The notes beneath the pieces are model-generated. The model saw only the letters and a program-made list of their open reading frames with translations, was not told the DNA's origin and made no database searches. 64,000 nt of DNA from Palsa-461 sp963768185 (GTDB lineage: Bacteria > Actinomycetota > Acidimicrobiia > Acidimicrobiales > RAAP-2). The stretch spans positions 1,240,001-1,304,000 of the forward strand of contig CAVYGS010000005.1 of assembly GCA_963768185.1 (NCBI GenBank), in the 5' to 3' direction. Below, one piece after another: positions 42,735-52,433 of this stretch. Made by a program: the position numbers and the translations under genes. Numbering within the stretch: position 1 is the first letter of the stretch; each line of letters opens with the position of its first letter.

Positions 42735-43661
42735 TCAATGGATACGACGCACGAAGACGTCGACCGCCATCGCACCGAACAACAGCGTGAGGTAGGTGAT
42801 CGAGAAGCCGAAGAGCCGCATCGCTTCGCCCTCGATCGCCGCGCCACGGGTGGTGTGCACCCACAGGCGCCCGGCCATCGCGAGGTAGGCCGCGCCGCCG
42901 ATCGCGGCGACGGCGATGTAGGTCGTGCCCATGTGGGCCACGGGGGCGAAGGCGACGGTCGCGGCGACCATGGCGACCGTGTACCAGAAGACGTTCCGTG
43001 CGGTGCGGCGGGGCTCGGCGACCACCGGAAGCATCGGGACGTGCGCCGCCTCGTAGTCCTCCCGGTAGCGCACCGCGAGCGACCAGAAGTGCGGCGGGGT
43101 CCACAAGAAGATCACGGCGAACAATACGACCGGCGCCCACGACAGAGTGTCGGTCACCGCCGCCCACCCGACGAGGACCGGGACTGCGCCGGCCGCGCCG
43201 CCGATCACGATGTTCTGCGAGGAGCGGCGCTTCAGCCAGAGCGTGTACACCCCGACGTAGAAGGCGGTCGCGGCGAGCGCCAGCACTGCCGAGAGCAAAT
43301 TGACGAGCGCCCACAGCTCGGCGAACGCGGCGATCTCGAGCGCGCAGGCGAAGGTGAGTGCCGCAGTCGGGGTGAGCGCGCCGGTGACGAGCGGCCGGTT
43401 GCGCGTCCGGTGCATGACGCTGTCGATGTCCCGGTCGACGTACATGTTGACGGCGTTGGCGCCACCCGCGGCCAGCGATCCTCCGACCATGGTGGCCGCG
43501 ATGAGGCCGAGCCGGGGCAGCCCGCGCTGGGCCACGATCATCGTCGGCAGGGTGGTGACCAGGAGGAGCTCGATGATCCGGGGCTTGGTCAGGGCCACGT
43601 AGGCACCGAGGCGCCCCATCACGGGGCGGGCGACCCGGACGGACGGGGCGTGGGAGACCAT
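42735..43661 (-). CDS. ctaB: Protoheme IX farnesyltransferase (heme O synthase)
   Basis: A roughly 308-residue UbiA-type prenyltransferase with nine hydrophobic helices. The first aspartate motif is NMYVDRDIDSVM, preceded by GGANAV, and the second is in VRYREDYEAAHVPM. It attaches a farnesyl group to heme B, giving heme O for CtaA. Two ATG codons are possible: 43700 and 43661. The inner one (MVSHAPSV) is chosen because the longer form would reach into the start region of the divergent ctaA. Confidence 0.95.
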   Translation of the reverse strand: MVSHAPSVRVARPVMGRLGAYVALTKPRIIELLLVTTLPTMIVAQRGLPRLGLIAATMVGGSLAAGGANAVNMYVDRDIDSVMHRTRNRPLVTGALTPTAALTFACALEIAAFAELWALVNLLSAVLALAATAFYVGVYTLWLKRRSSQNIVIGGAAGAVPVLVGWAAVTDTLSWAPVVLFAVIFLWTPPHFWSLAVRYREDYEAAHVPMLPVVAEPRRTARNVFWYTVAMVAATVAFAPVAHMGTTYIAVAAIGGAAYLAMAGRLWVHTTRGAAIEGEAMRLFGFSITYLTLLFGAMAVDVFVRRIH

Positions 43662-43756
43662 CGCCGCCGAGCCTACGGCGGGTAATGGGTCGGCCACCAA
43701 GCAGGGCCCGGAGCAGCGAGGGGGTGTGCTTCGGGGTGCCCGGTACGATCGCGCTC

Positions 43757-44764
43757 GTGAGCGTCGGGTCTCCGTCGCCCGGCGGACGGTGGATCGACCG
43801 GGTCCCTACCGTCTCGACCAAGACATTCCGGCGCCTGTCGATCGCATCGCTCGCTGCTGTCTGCCTCATCGTGGCCACCGGGGCGGCGGTCCGGCTGACC
43901 GGGTCCGGCCTCGGGTGCCCCGACTGGCCCACCTGCTACCGGACCCAGATCACCCCGCAGCTGTCCTTCCACCCCCTGGTCGAATTCTCGAACCGGCTCG
44001 TCACCGTCGTGCTCATCGTCCTGGTGGCGGCGGTCTTCCTGGCCGCCGTGCGGCGACGGCCCTTCCGAAAGGACCTGACCTGGCTCACCGTCGGGCTGCT
44101 GGCCGGGGTCCTCGCCCAGGCAGCCATCGGGGCGCTCGCCGTCTACACCAAGCTCAACCCCTACGTCGTGGTGTGCCACTTCCTCGCCTCGATGGTGCTG
44201 GTGGCCGACGCGGTGATCCTCGTCCACCGTTCGGGGCGCGACTACGGCGCCGGCTCGGGTCAACGACTCGTGCCTCGAGCGATCCAGCTCGGCGGTCGCC
44301 TCGTGCTCGGGCTGCTCGCGATCGTCCTCGCCGCCGGCACGTTCACCACCGGGGCCGGGCCCCACGCGGGGAACTCATCGGGCCAGCTGGTGGCCAAGCG
44401 CATTCCGATCGCGCTGCGCGACATGGCCGAGCTCCACTCGAGCCTCGCTCTCCTCCTTGTCGGAGTCTGCGTCGGCCTGGCGGTTGCGCTGCATGCCATG
44501 GCGGTTCCCGAGCGCGTCCGTCGGAGTGCCCGCATCCTGTGCGGAGTGCTCGTCCTCCAGGCCGCCGTCGGCTACACGCAGTACTTCACCCACCTCCCCG
44601 CGGCGCTCGTCGAAGTGCACGTGATCGGTGCAACGATGCTGGTCGTCGGAGCGGTGCGGTTCGTCCTGTCGCTCACCGATCACCCGCCCGAACACATCCT
44701 CACGGCGACACCGACGGGTGAAGAGCGCGCCGCACTCGGTCCAAGAGTCCAGGTAGGCGGCTGA
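43757..44764 (+). CDS. ctaA: Heme A synthase
   Basis: About 335 residues and eight membrane helices (LSIASLAAVCLIVATGAAVR, VVVCHFLASMVLVADAVILV). The GLGCPDWPTC Cys pair is in the first extracellular loop, and His residues in EFSNR/VVVCHF/ELHSS/EVHVIG bind hemes. It oxidises heme O to heme A for aa3-type oxidases, indicating aerobic respiration. GTG at 43757 gives the usual N-terminus. The gene is divergent from ctaB. Confidence 0.94.
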   Translation: MSVGSPSPGGRWIDRVPTVSTKTFRRLSIASLAAVCLIVATGAAVRLTGSGLGCPDWPTCYRTQITPQLSFHPLVEFSNRLVTVVLIVLVAAVFLAAVRRRPFRKDLTWLTVGLLAGVLAQAAIGALAVYTKLNPYVVVCHFLASMVLVADAVILVHRSGRDYGAGSGQRLVPRAIQLGGRLVLGLLAIVLAAGTFTTGAGPHAGNSSGQLVAKRIPIALRDMAELHSSLALLLVGVCVGLAVALHAMAVPERVRRSARILCGVLVLQAAVGYTQYFTHLPAALVEVHVIGATMLVVGAVRFVLSLTDHPPEHILTATPTGEERAALGPRVQVGG

Positions 44765-44798
44765 TAGCTTGGCCCCGTCGGACGATGTCATCCGACTT

Positions 44799-44871
44799 GC
44801 CCCCATCGTCTAGCGGCCTAGGACGCCGCCCTTTCAAGGCGGTAACACGGGTTCGAATCCCGTTGGGGGTG
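44799..44871 (+). tRNA. tRNA-Glu (anticodon TTC)
   Basis: Complete cloverleaf on the plus strand: acceptor GCCCCCA paired with TGGGGGT (one G-T pair), anticodon stem CCGCC/GGCGG around loop CTTTCAA (anticodon TTC), and T-arm ACGGG-TTCGAAT-CCCGT. CCA is not encoded. It marks the left border of the insertion-rich region; no integrase follows it directly. Confidence 0.95.
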
Positions 44872-45006
44872 CGCTTGTTTTCCCAGGTCACACCCCATGA
44901 TCCTGAGTATGCGCCAATGAAGTCCTGAGCGTTTGAGCGCGATCCAGCGCGATGGATCGAGCAAGTCGGTTGTGCGGACCCGGTTCATGATTGAAACCGT
45001 GGCACC

Positions 45007-45077
45007 GTCACCTGGCTGACAGTCTCAGGACGCGACCCCGGTACCTGGGCGACACCAGGCCCGGTACCTGCCTGACA
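45007..45077. repeat. Three imperfect 15-bp repeats in the 44872-45309 gap (IS-end-like)
   Basis: The 438-bp gap after tRNA-Glu has no convincing gene. It contains GTCACCTGGCTGACA (45007), GGTACCTGGGCGACA (45040) and GGTACCTGCCTGACA (45063), in the same orientation. On the other strand they begin TGTCAGxCAGGT, resembling repeated terminal sites of an insertion sequence. The neighbouring reading frames look degraded, so a decayed element is likely. Confidence 0.4.
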
Positions 45078-45309
45078 CTCGACATCCACGACTTGGCTGT
45101 CGGTTGACTGGCTGTTCCCGCCGAGTTGTCTCGGCGACTCTCATCGCCCCCAGAATCCGTCGAAGCGTCGGCCAAGGCCGAGCATCTTCGCCGACGAGCA
45201 AGCCTGCGTTTCCTCGCGTCCGCGGACCTGGGCCTCCTGCTCGTCCTCGTAGGGGCGAGTCCCAGATGTCGTAGACCATCAACTCGTTTCCCCCAGCCGA
45301 CTCGTTCGC

Positions 45310-46554
45310 TTAAATCCTCGGCCGATTGGCGAGATCGTATGGCCAGTACCACACCCCAGTTTCAGCTTCGACCTGCTCGATAAAGTCTCGCATCCACGCC
45401 GTTAGCCATCCTTTGGCTTGAAGCTGGTCCTTGCCAAGCCTCGCATAGAGAGTTCGGGGGTACATCTTGTGCCGTGCCCAGAGACGGGTTTCCAGGTGGT
45501 CACGCAAACCCCAGTAGGCCTTCTGGGCGGTTTCGGCATGACCGGTGTGAGCCACCATGCCCGCATGAAGAATCGAGTTGCGGACGAGGTAGAGGTCTTT
45601 CCAGTAGTTGCCGACGGGTGTGGTCGGGTGGTCGATATGCCAGTCGCCACCGAGACGACTTGGCAATGTGTGCGTGAAGAATCGTTTGAAAGGCGCGTCC
45701 TTAGCTAACTCGGCGGATATGTCGTCTGAGTGCACTCCTTCATCAACAAGGAGCATCCGATACGTTTCAAATAAAAGGCTCTCTGCCGCAATCTGGAAGC
45801 TGATCACGGCGTCAGCACCATCGCCAGTCTGACGAAGCGCTCTTTGAGCACGAGCTCGCCATAACATTGTGAGAACGTAGGGCTTTTGGGTTGCCAACGC
45901 GAAGAGTGCGCCGTTCAGGTCATCCTCACCGAATGGCTTTTTTACGGTGAGCACCGGCTCCGGGATGGCCTCAGGATGCATGTGCATACTGGAGAGGTAT
46001 TGCCACTTCTGCTGGTGTGCGATGGCTCCGATGATTACGACGGGTCGGAGATCGTGGGAAGCGACCGTTCGGATGCGAATGTCTCGCGTGATTAGAAGGG
46101 TCGCCTGCAAGAAACTGTTGAAGAGCCAGAGACAACGATGGAAGGGATCCGTATCTGAACCTTCGACTGCGCCCCACGGTGTCTCAAGTGTCACCCATTG
46201 GTTGTGCTCGACAAAGTGCTCCTCGCCGTAGCGTGCAGCCGCATCCCCCTCCAAATCGGACCCGAAGAAGTGCTTGATTGCTTCATGGGTACCGGTACTC
46301 CAAACCGGCAACCCGGATTGGAGTTGGTCGAAGACTCGGATCCTTACGAAGGGCCATCTGTAGGTGGCTCTGTACTCGTCGTCCACGAACGGTTGTGCCA
46401 ACGAGATGCCGTGACCGAGTTCGTTCGGTATACCTATCGGGAAAGGTAGGTGAGCCGTAAATGTGATGATGAACGGCCCCTCTAACTCCTGCGAGAAATC
46501 GGGATGCCTGCGGATGTCGAGGCCCAAGTCCGCCTCTTCGCTCACGCCAGCCAT
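45310..46554 (-). CDS. Putative HEPN-domain protein (Apea-like)
   Basis: A 414-residue protein without a clear full-length family. The C-terminal third (ISFQIAAESLLFETYRML, then YLVRNSILHAGMVAHTGHAE) has the R-x4-H motif (RNSILH) and helical layout of HEPN domains, many of which are RNases in defence or toxin systems. The N-terminal 250 residues are of mixed strand/helix type with no recognised motif. Codon use is less G/C-biased than in ctaA. It stands alone between tRNA-Glu and the insertion sequences. An RNase role is inferred from the motif only. Confidence 0.6.
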   Translation of the reverse strand: MAGVSEEADLGLDIRRHPDFSQELEGPFIITFTAHLPFPIGIPNELGHGISLAQPFVDDEYRATYRWPFVRIRVFDQLQSGLPVWSTGTHEAIKHFFGSDLEGDAAARYGEEHFVEHNQWVTLETPWGAVEGSDTDPFHRCLWLFNSFLQATLLITRDIRIRTVASHDLRPVVIIGAIAHQQKWQYLSSMHMHPEAIPEPVLTVKKPFGEDDLNGALFALATQKPYVLTMLWRARAQRALRQTGDGADAVISFQIAAESLLFETYRMLLVDEGVHSDDISAELAKDAPFKRFFTHTLPSRLGGDWHIDHPTTPVGNYWKDLYLVRNSILHAGMVAHTGHAETAQKAYWGLRDHLETRLWARHKMYPRTLYARLGKDQLQAKGWLTAWMRDFIEQVEAETGVWYWPYDLANRPRI

Positions 46555-46768
46555 GGGGTTCGATCCTAGCGAACATGTGTTTGTGCTTCAGGGAACCCAC
46601 CGGCGGTTCGGTTTGTCGCTCCCCCGACTTGGTTTGTCTCTATCCGTGGAGGTCGATCCCGCCGGCCGACGTGATCGACATTCCTCACAACGAGCGTTAG
46701 ACCACCACTGAACTCGGCTGGCAGCTGAGACTGGCAGGCGTGTTACTACCAGCCGCTATACGTATCCC

Positions 46769-47029
46769 ATGTCAGGTGGACCTCGCCGGCACCCTTCGTG
46801 GATCAGCTACGAGGGATGGATGGCTTTGAAAGAAGGGGAGCGTTCCAGCCTGCCTGAGACGGTTCCGCTCTCGCTTCGCCAGGCCGTCGTTCCTCTATTG
46901 ATCGCCGATCAGGGACGCGTCGAATGGCTTGGAACAGCCTTCTTGCTGGATGAGACGTCTGGCCTTTTTGCAACAGCCAAGGACGATGTCCCCAACGTTG
47001 TTGAAGTGAGGCGGTGGTCCCCCGCCTGA
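46769..47029 (+). pseudogene. Truncated gene, possibly trypsin-like protease N-terminus, cut by IS256
   Basis: The first 70 codons end in QGRVEWLGTAFLLDETSGLF then ATAKD, which resembles the start of a trypsin-like protease domain (G-T-A-F-L ... A-T-A-K/R-H before the catalytic His). Exactly there, at 46982, the 36-bp terminal repeat of the IS256 element begins. The last 15 residues (DVPNVVEVRRWSPA) are encoded by the element. The remainder of the gene was not found beyond the element. Confidence 0.55.
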
Positions 47030-48456
47030 GACCTGCCTGCTGGTAGGGATCGGGCATCGACCAAGAGACCCTTTAGGAAGGGGACCACCGTGAAGAAGAA
47101 GGTAGCTGTTGTGCGCGTCGCCGAGGCGGAGGAGGCGGCCCGAGTGGCTGACCTGCCGCTGGAGGCGACCGTGGCGTTGGCCGATGTGGCCGGGGCGATC
47201 AAAGACGGGCTGCTGGCCTTCGCCTCGGCAACCGGGCTCGTGGTGATGCGCCAGATGATGGAAGCCGAGCTGACCGAGCGCGTCGGACCCAAGCACGCCA
47301 AGATCGGTGCCACAGAGCGGGTCGGCAACTGGCACGGCACCACCACCGGCTCGGTCGTGCTCGGCGGACGCCAGGTGCAAACCCAGCGCCCCCGGGGCCG
47401 GACGAGCGTGGGCACCGAGATCGAGCTCGACACCTGGAAGGCGTTCAGCTCGGCCGACCTGCTCAACTCCCTCGTCGTCGAGCGCATGCTGGCCGGCGTG
47501 GCCACCCGGCGCCACACCGACGTCGCCGAGCCGGTGGGCACCGAGATCGAGGCCCGTTCGCGCTCTGTGTCGAAGTCAGCCATCTCGCGGCGATTCGTCG
47601 CCGCCACCAAGACGGCGCTGGCCGAGCTGATGGCGCGGAGCCTGGCCGGGCTCGACGTGGCGGTCCTCATGATCGACGGCCTCGACGTGGCCGGCTCCTG
47701 CGTCGTGGTGGCCCTGGTCATCACCACCGACGGCACCAAGGTGCCGGTCGGGCTCTGGCTCGGCGACACGGAGAACAAGACCGTGGTCACGGCCCTCTTG
47801 GCCGATCTGGTGGCCCGGGGGCTCGACACCGAGAGCGGGGTGCTCTGCGTCATCGACGGCGCCAAGGCACTGGCCGCGGGCATCAAGAAGGTCTTCGGCA
47901 CGAAGGCCGTCGTGCATCGCTGCACCTTGCACAAGCGCCGCAACGTTGCCGGCCACCTGGGAAAGGAGCTGGCCGGCTCCATCGACCGCCGCCTCGCCCT
48001 CATCTTCGCCCAGCCCAACGCGACCAAGGGCCTCGACGCCGCCGAGCGACTGGCCAAAGAGCTCGAAGCCGACCATCCCGACGCCGCCGCGTCCTTGCGC
48101 GAAGGACTGGAGGACATGTTCACCGTCGCTCGCCTCGGCATCACGGGCACACTGGCCAAGACGCTGACCAGCACCAACTGCATCGAGTCGATGATCTCGA
48201 TCTCGCGCCGGACGACCGCTCGGGTGACCAGGTGGAAAGACGGTTCGATGAAGAAGCGCTGGATCACCGCCGGCATGCTCGAAGCCGAACGATCTTTCCG
48301 ACGCGTACGCGGCTATCGAGACATGCCCAAACTCGTCGACGCTCTTCGTCGCGAGGTCAGCAGCCGATCGGTTGACACACCCGAAAAGTACGATCAGGCT
48401 GCGGCCTGAATGAGCTGTGGCCACCGCTGAACTTCAACAGCGAACGGGGCAACGTC
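46982..48456 (+). mobile_element. IS256-family insertion sequence, complete
   Basis: Bounded by 36-bp imperfect inverted repeats: 46982-47017 begins GACGATGTCCCC and ends GGCGGTGG; 48421-48456 read inward begins GACGTTGCCCCG and ends AGCGGTGG, sharing TGTTGAAGT in the middle. The transposase lies inside. No 8-9 bp target duplication is visible, which suggests a deletion or recombination at one side after insertion. Confidence 0.8.
47090..48409 (+). CDS. IS256-family transposase
   Basis: A 439-residue mutator-type DDE transposase. The three acidic residues are in VLMIDGLDV, LCVIDGAKAL and TSTNCIESM, with the C/H region VVHRCTLHKRRNV between the second and third. It is full length and in one frame, so possibly active. 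An RBS (AGGAAGGGG) precedes the start. It moves the element in which it lies. Confidence 0.93.
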   Translation: MKKKVAVVRVAEAEEAARVADLPLEATVALADVAGAIKDGLLAFASATGLVVMRQMMEAELTERVGPKHAKIGATERVGNWHGTTTGSVVLGGRQVQTQRPRGRTSVGTEIELDTWKAFSSADLLNSLVVERMLAGVATRRHTDVAEPVGTEIEARSRSVSKSAISRRFVAATKTALAELMARSLAGLDVAVLMIDGLDVAGSCVVVALVITTDGTKVPVGLWLGDTENKTVVTALLADLVARGLDTESGVLCVIDGAKALAAGIKKVFGTKAVVHRCTLHKRRNVAGHLGKELAGSIDRRLALIFAQPNATKGLDAAERLAKELEADHPDAAASLREGLEDMFTVARLGITGTLAKTLTSTNCIESMISISRRTTARVTRWKDGSMKKRWITAGMLEAERSFRRVRGYRDMPKLVDALRREVSSRSVDTPEKYDQAAA

Positions 48457-48600
48457 TCTCCACGATCGCCATGGAGTTAGCTCGCCGGAAGGCTGCCATC
48501 AGAAGCCTGCCGTGACAGCATCTTCTCTACTAACTCAAGCCGGTCCCTGTCGGCGGCCGGCTTCGCCGCCGCCTCGGGACCGGTTCCACACATAAGAACC

Positions 48601-49457
48601 TCAGCGGATAGGCACCGCTCCGGGGCACCATCGGTTCCGCCAATCGATGAGCTTGGCGGTGAGCAGGAAGACCACCGCCAGGGCGAACTGAGCGAGTCGA
48701 TGCACGATCTTGCGGTCGGTGTCGCGCCGGAGCGCTCCGTAGTTCGACAGCCAGGAGTTGGTGCGCTCAACCGGCCAACGTAGACCCATCGGCACCTTGA
48801 GTGCGGTGGTCGCTTGGCCACGCTTGCGGCACCTGGCGATGACGGCGTCGTCGATCCCAAGATCGTGGAGCTCTCTCCGAACGACCGAGTTGTCATAACC
48901 CCGATCCAGCCAGATGGTTTCGATGTCAGCCACCAGCCCGCTCTCCTCGGCGCCGGCCAGGGTGGGCGCCAGCAGGATGCAGTCCTGGCGGTTGGCGCCG
49001 GCGATCGTCCAGGAGATCGGGATGCCGTTTCGATCCGTGAGCACCGACCACTTCCAGCCGAGCTTGCCCCGATCCGTCGGGTTCTTGCCCGTTCCCTCAC
49101 CCCCAACAGGGCTTTTGTGCAGGCTCCCATCGACCGCGACCTCGGAGAGGTCGAGCCCGATGATCTTGTCGTAGGCGGAGATCGCCTCGTTGGCGATGGC
49201 GTCGAACACCCCGGCCCGCTCCCATTCGTCGCGTCGGGCCCGAGCGGTGGTGTCCGACACCTCCTTGTGCCCGCAGAGCCGCTCGCAGTCCTCCCAGCTG
49301 GCTCCGGTGACCAGGTGGACGAGCATCACCTCGAAGCAGTCCCGGTCCGGGATCCGTGGGCGATGACAACCGAGCGAATGGGCTCGGGGTGCGCCGGAAG
49401 CAATGGCGCAATGGCCGCCCAGACGATATCGACCACTTCGGGATCGAGCGCGCGCAT
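48601..49457 (-). pseudogene. IS5-family transposase, frameshifted near the N-terminus
   Basis: The N-terminus MRALDPEVVDIVWAAIAPLL (from 49457) and the rest (DRDCFEVMLVHLVTGASWED, KIIGLDLSEVAVDGSLHKSP, WLDRGYDNSVVRREL, RWPVERTNSWLSNY) belong to one IS5-type DDE transposase. They are in different frames; restoring one base near 49381 joins LPAHPEP with HSLGCHRPRIPD. Catalytic residues are in VAVDGS, WLDRGYD and VERTNSW. The terminal repeats are not resolved; a right end near 49575 (CTTGACAGGGCC) is possible. Confidence 0.82.
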
Positions 49458-50848
49458 GATGGTGAAGGACCTCCATTCGGTCGTCGGTGGTTGGGACGCA
49501 CCCCGATCATCTCGGGGCCACCACCACGACCGGTGGATGGGCACCGGTCTTCAACAGGAAATGCTTGACAGGGCCGAGCCGTGGCGCCTAATCGCGCGGC
49601 CTCTTAACCGGCTCCTCGCGTTGAACTGGGGAGCATGACGTAGGGAGAGATCCACCAGCGCGGTCAGGGGTCCCGCCATCGTTGCTGTGTTCCACCACGG
49701 CGACGAAGGAGACCCCTGACGATGGACGACGCTACCGGGCTGGCCGAAGCACTGTTGGGACTGGATGGCTTCCGGGTGCTGGGCGTGCGGGAGTTCCCCT
49801 CCGAAGTGGTGATCACGGTTGAGACCACCACTGATGTCACCGGCTGTGCGACCTGTGGAGTGCGCGCCGAAGCTCAAGACCGGGTCCGTGTCGACATCCG
49901 GGACCTGCCCTGTTTCGGACGCCCAGCACGGTTGGTCTGGATGAAGCGGCGGTGGCGCTGTGTTGACGTCGACTGTGACGCCAAGACCTGGACCGAGAGC
50001 GTTTCATCGGTTCCGCCCCGAGCGGTGCTGACGCGGCGAGCGGGGATGGAGGCCACCCGCCAGGTGGGCGAGCTGGCCCTGCCGGTCGCGGTTGTCGCCC
50101 GAGAGTTGGGCGTCTGCTGGTGGACCGTGATGGACGCGGTCACCGTCCACGGCACGCCGCTCGTCGACGATCCGGCTCGGGTGGGCCCGGTGCGGGCCAT
50201 GGGGATCGACGAGACCTCGTTCCTCTCGGCCAACCGGGAACACGCCACCATCTATGCGACCGGCATGGTGGACCTCGACCGCCGGCGACTGATCGACATG
50301 GTGGAGGGGAATGCCGCGGTTGACCTGCGTCGATGGTGTGCAGCGCAGGACCCGGGATGGCTTCTCGGTGTGCGGGTGGTGGCCACCGACCTGGCCGAGA
50401 GCTACCGGGCCGGGATCTCCCCGCACCTCGATCACGCCATTCGAGTGGCCGATCCCTTTCATGTGGTCCGAGTCGGGAACCGCTGTGTCGATCAGGTCCG
50501 CCGTCGGGTCCAGAACGAGACCTTGGGGCATCGAGGGAGGAAGGACGACCCGCTGTTCCGGATTCGCAAGCTGCTGTTGTCCGGCATGGAGCGGCTCGAC
50601 GAACGCGGGCACGACCGGGTGCTCTTGGGCCTGCGTCTGGGTGATCCCCACGACGAGCTCCTGGGAGCCTGGTTGGCCAAGGAGTCGGTGCGTGACGTCT
50701 ATCTCACCGACAATCTGACCGACGCCACCACGCTCTTGGACAAGGCCATCGCCGGGTGCAAAGCCGACGAGGTGGACGAGGTCCGATCCTTGGGTGACAC
50801 GCTCGCTCGTTGGCGCACCGAGATCTTGAGGCTCTTCAAAATTTCGGG

Positions 50849-52108
50849 TCATCCGGGCTTCCCGTGGGTAGCTGGGTAAAGCTGTAGCCCACCGCAGTGG
50901 AAGAAGATGGCCGTCTTGAAGTGCTCGCGGTTGCGGAAGCCGTAGGCCATCTTCTTGATCGTCTGGATCTTCGAGTTGAGCCCTTCTGCAGCAGCATTGG
51001 TGATGCGCGCCGCCGAGAAGTAGTTGAGCACGCCGTAGAGGTGGCGCTTGATCATGTAGGCGACGTCGATGACGGGTTCGAGGCGCGAGTGCGTGGCCCA
51101 GAAGAACCACTGCGTGTAGAACTTGGTGGCCCAGCCGAGGCGGTGGTAGTTCCACAGGACGGCGAGCGACTCCTTGATGGCCCAGGCCCGGGCCGTCTTC
51201 AGGTTGAGCGCCTTGAGGGATCCGGAACGCGCTCTTGTGCTTGTCGGGCAGGTTCTTCTCGGCGTAGAGCCAGAGGTACTTCGATCCCGTCAAGCGTATC
51301 GATGCCCTCGGCGCGCAGCTCTCGGTGCTCGCGCTTGCGCACGGTGTCGACCGCCTCGCCCATGTGCTTCATGATGTGGAATCGGTCGAAGACGATCTTG
51401 TCGTGGGCGTCGTCGAGGTGCGCTTCGACCGAGTTGATGTAGGCCGGCCACATGTCCATGGCCACCGCTCTGATCCCGGCTCGCTCTTCGGGGCTGAAGG
51501 CTTCGAAGTAGGGGTCGAGGCTGGCCTGCTTGCGGTCGTCGGCGATGTACTCGACGGTGCCGCCGGCGATGTCATAGACGAGCGTCAGATAGGAGTGGCC
51601 CTTGCGCGGCCGCCTTCTCGTCCACGCCGATCAGGGCCGGGACCTGGTGTTCTTTGGCGGCTCGGCCCCGGGCGACGGCCCGCTACATGATCCCCCAGCA
51701 CTCGTCCCAGCTCGTCTTCAAGATGTTGGACGCCCCCGAGACGTCGGTCTCTTTCAAGCACGTCGATGGCGAAGCGCTCGAAGGCGCGGGTGAAGCGGCT
51801 GCTGGGGCTCGGCCCAGGGCAGGTGCACCTGGCGCACCCCGTGGGTCGGGCACTTGACCCGGGGCGGGCGGGCGTGGAGCCAGGTGGGGAAGCCCCCGGT
51901 GTCGAGGTGGCGCCAGGCCCGCTCCTCGGCGTGGTCGTAGAGGGGCGAGCTCGACTCTCGCACTCCGGGCAGGCCCACAGCCGGCCCTCGTGGTGGGCGA
52001 GACGACGATGTCGACGCGCCTGTTCTCGATCGAGAGGTCGACGTCCTCGACGAACCACGGGTCGACCAGGCCCAGCACCTGGGCGTAGAACTCGATGTCG
52101 CGCATCGC
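50849..52108 (-). pseudogene. ISL3-family transposase, multiply frameshifted
   Basis: Fragments in successive frames: MRDIEFYAQVLGLVDPWFVE (start near 52108), then the DDE core AMDMWPAYINSVEAHLDDAH with DKIVFDRFHIMKHMGEAVDT, then the C-terminus NAAAEGLNSKIQTIKKMAYG with FRNREHFKTAIFFHCGG. Together they make an ISL3 transposase, but at least three frame changes separate them. The gene is dead as displayed. The other transposase in the same insertion is intact. Confidence 0.8.
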
Positions 52109-52139
52109 GGCCTCCTTCCCGTCGCGCTCCCGGCCCCCC

Positions 52140-52265
52140 GGAGCGACACTCCAGTGTCGCTCCCTCCTCGAGCCCTCTGCCACGGACGAGCCCGGTGTCA
52201 AGGGACGGGCGACAGCCCGAGCGAGAACCGGAGCGCAGCGGAGGCTCGCAGCGACCCTTGACACC
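52140..52265. repeat. Two inverted repeats upstream of the decayed ISL3 transposase
   Basis: 52140-52163 is GGAGCGACACT-CC-AGTGTCGCTCC, a perfect 11-bp hairpin. About 30 bp further on, GGTGTCAAGGG (from 52194) and CCCTTGACACC (to 52265) form the 11-bp arms of a hairpin about 70 nt long. Both lie between the transposase start and the element junction. They may be regulatory, a terminator, or the ends of a small element. Confidence 0.5.
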
Positions 52266-52433
52266 GAGTGAGGAGTGGCACCACTACGGGCGTCGAGAAG
52301 AACCGACCTGAACCGCCGACCTGAACCAACCGGCCCCGGACGTCTGGGGCGGGCCGATCGACGATCTCAGCTCGCTACAGAGCGCTCAACCCGATGAGTT
52401 CGGACCCATGGAAAACCCGGAAGGACCAAAATT

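Noticed and set aside
48477..48600. Short minus-strand extension (AADRDRLELVEKMLSRQASD) after the IS5 transposase
   Set aside because: The translation looks somewhat gene-like, but it has no start of its own and no recognisable family; it may be a tail of a disrupted gene, which cannot be supported.
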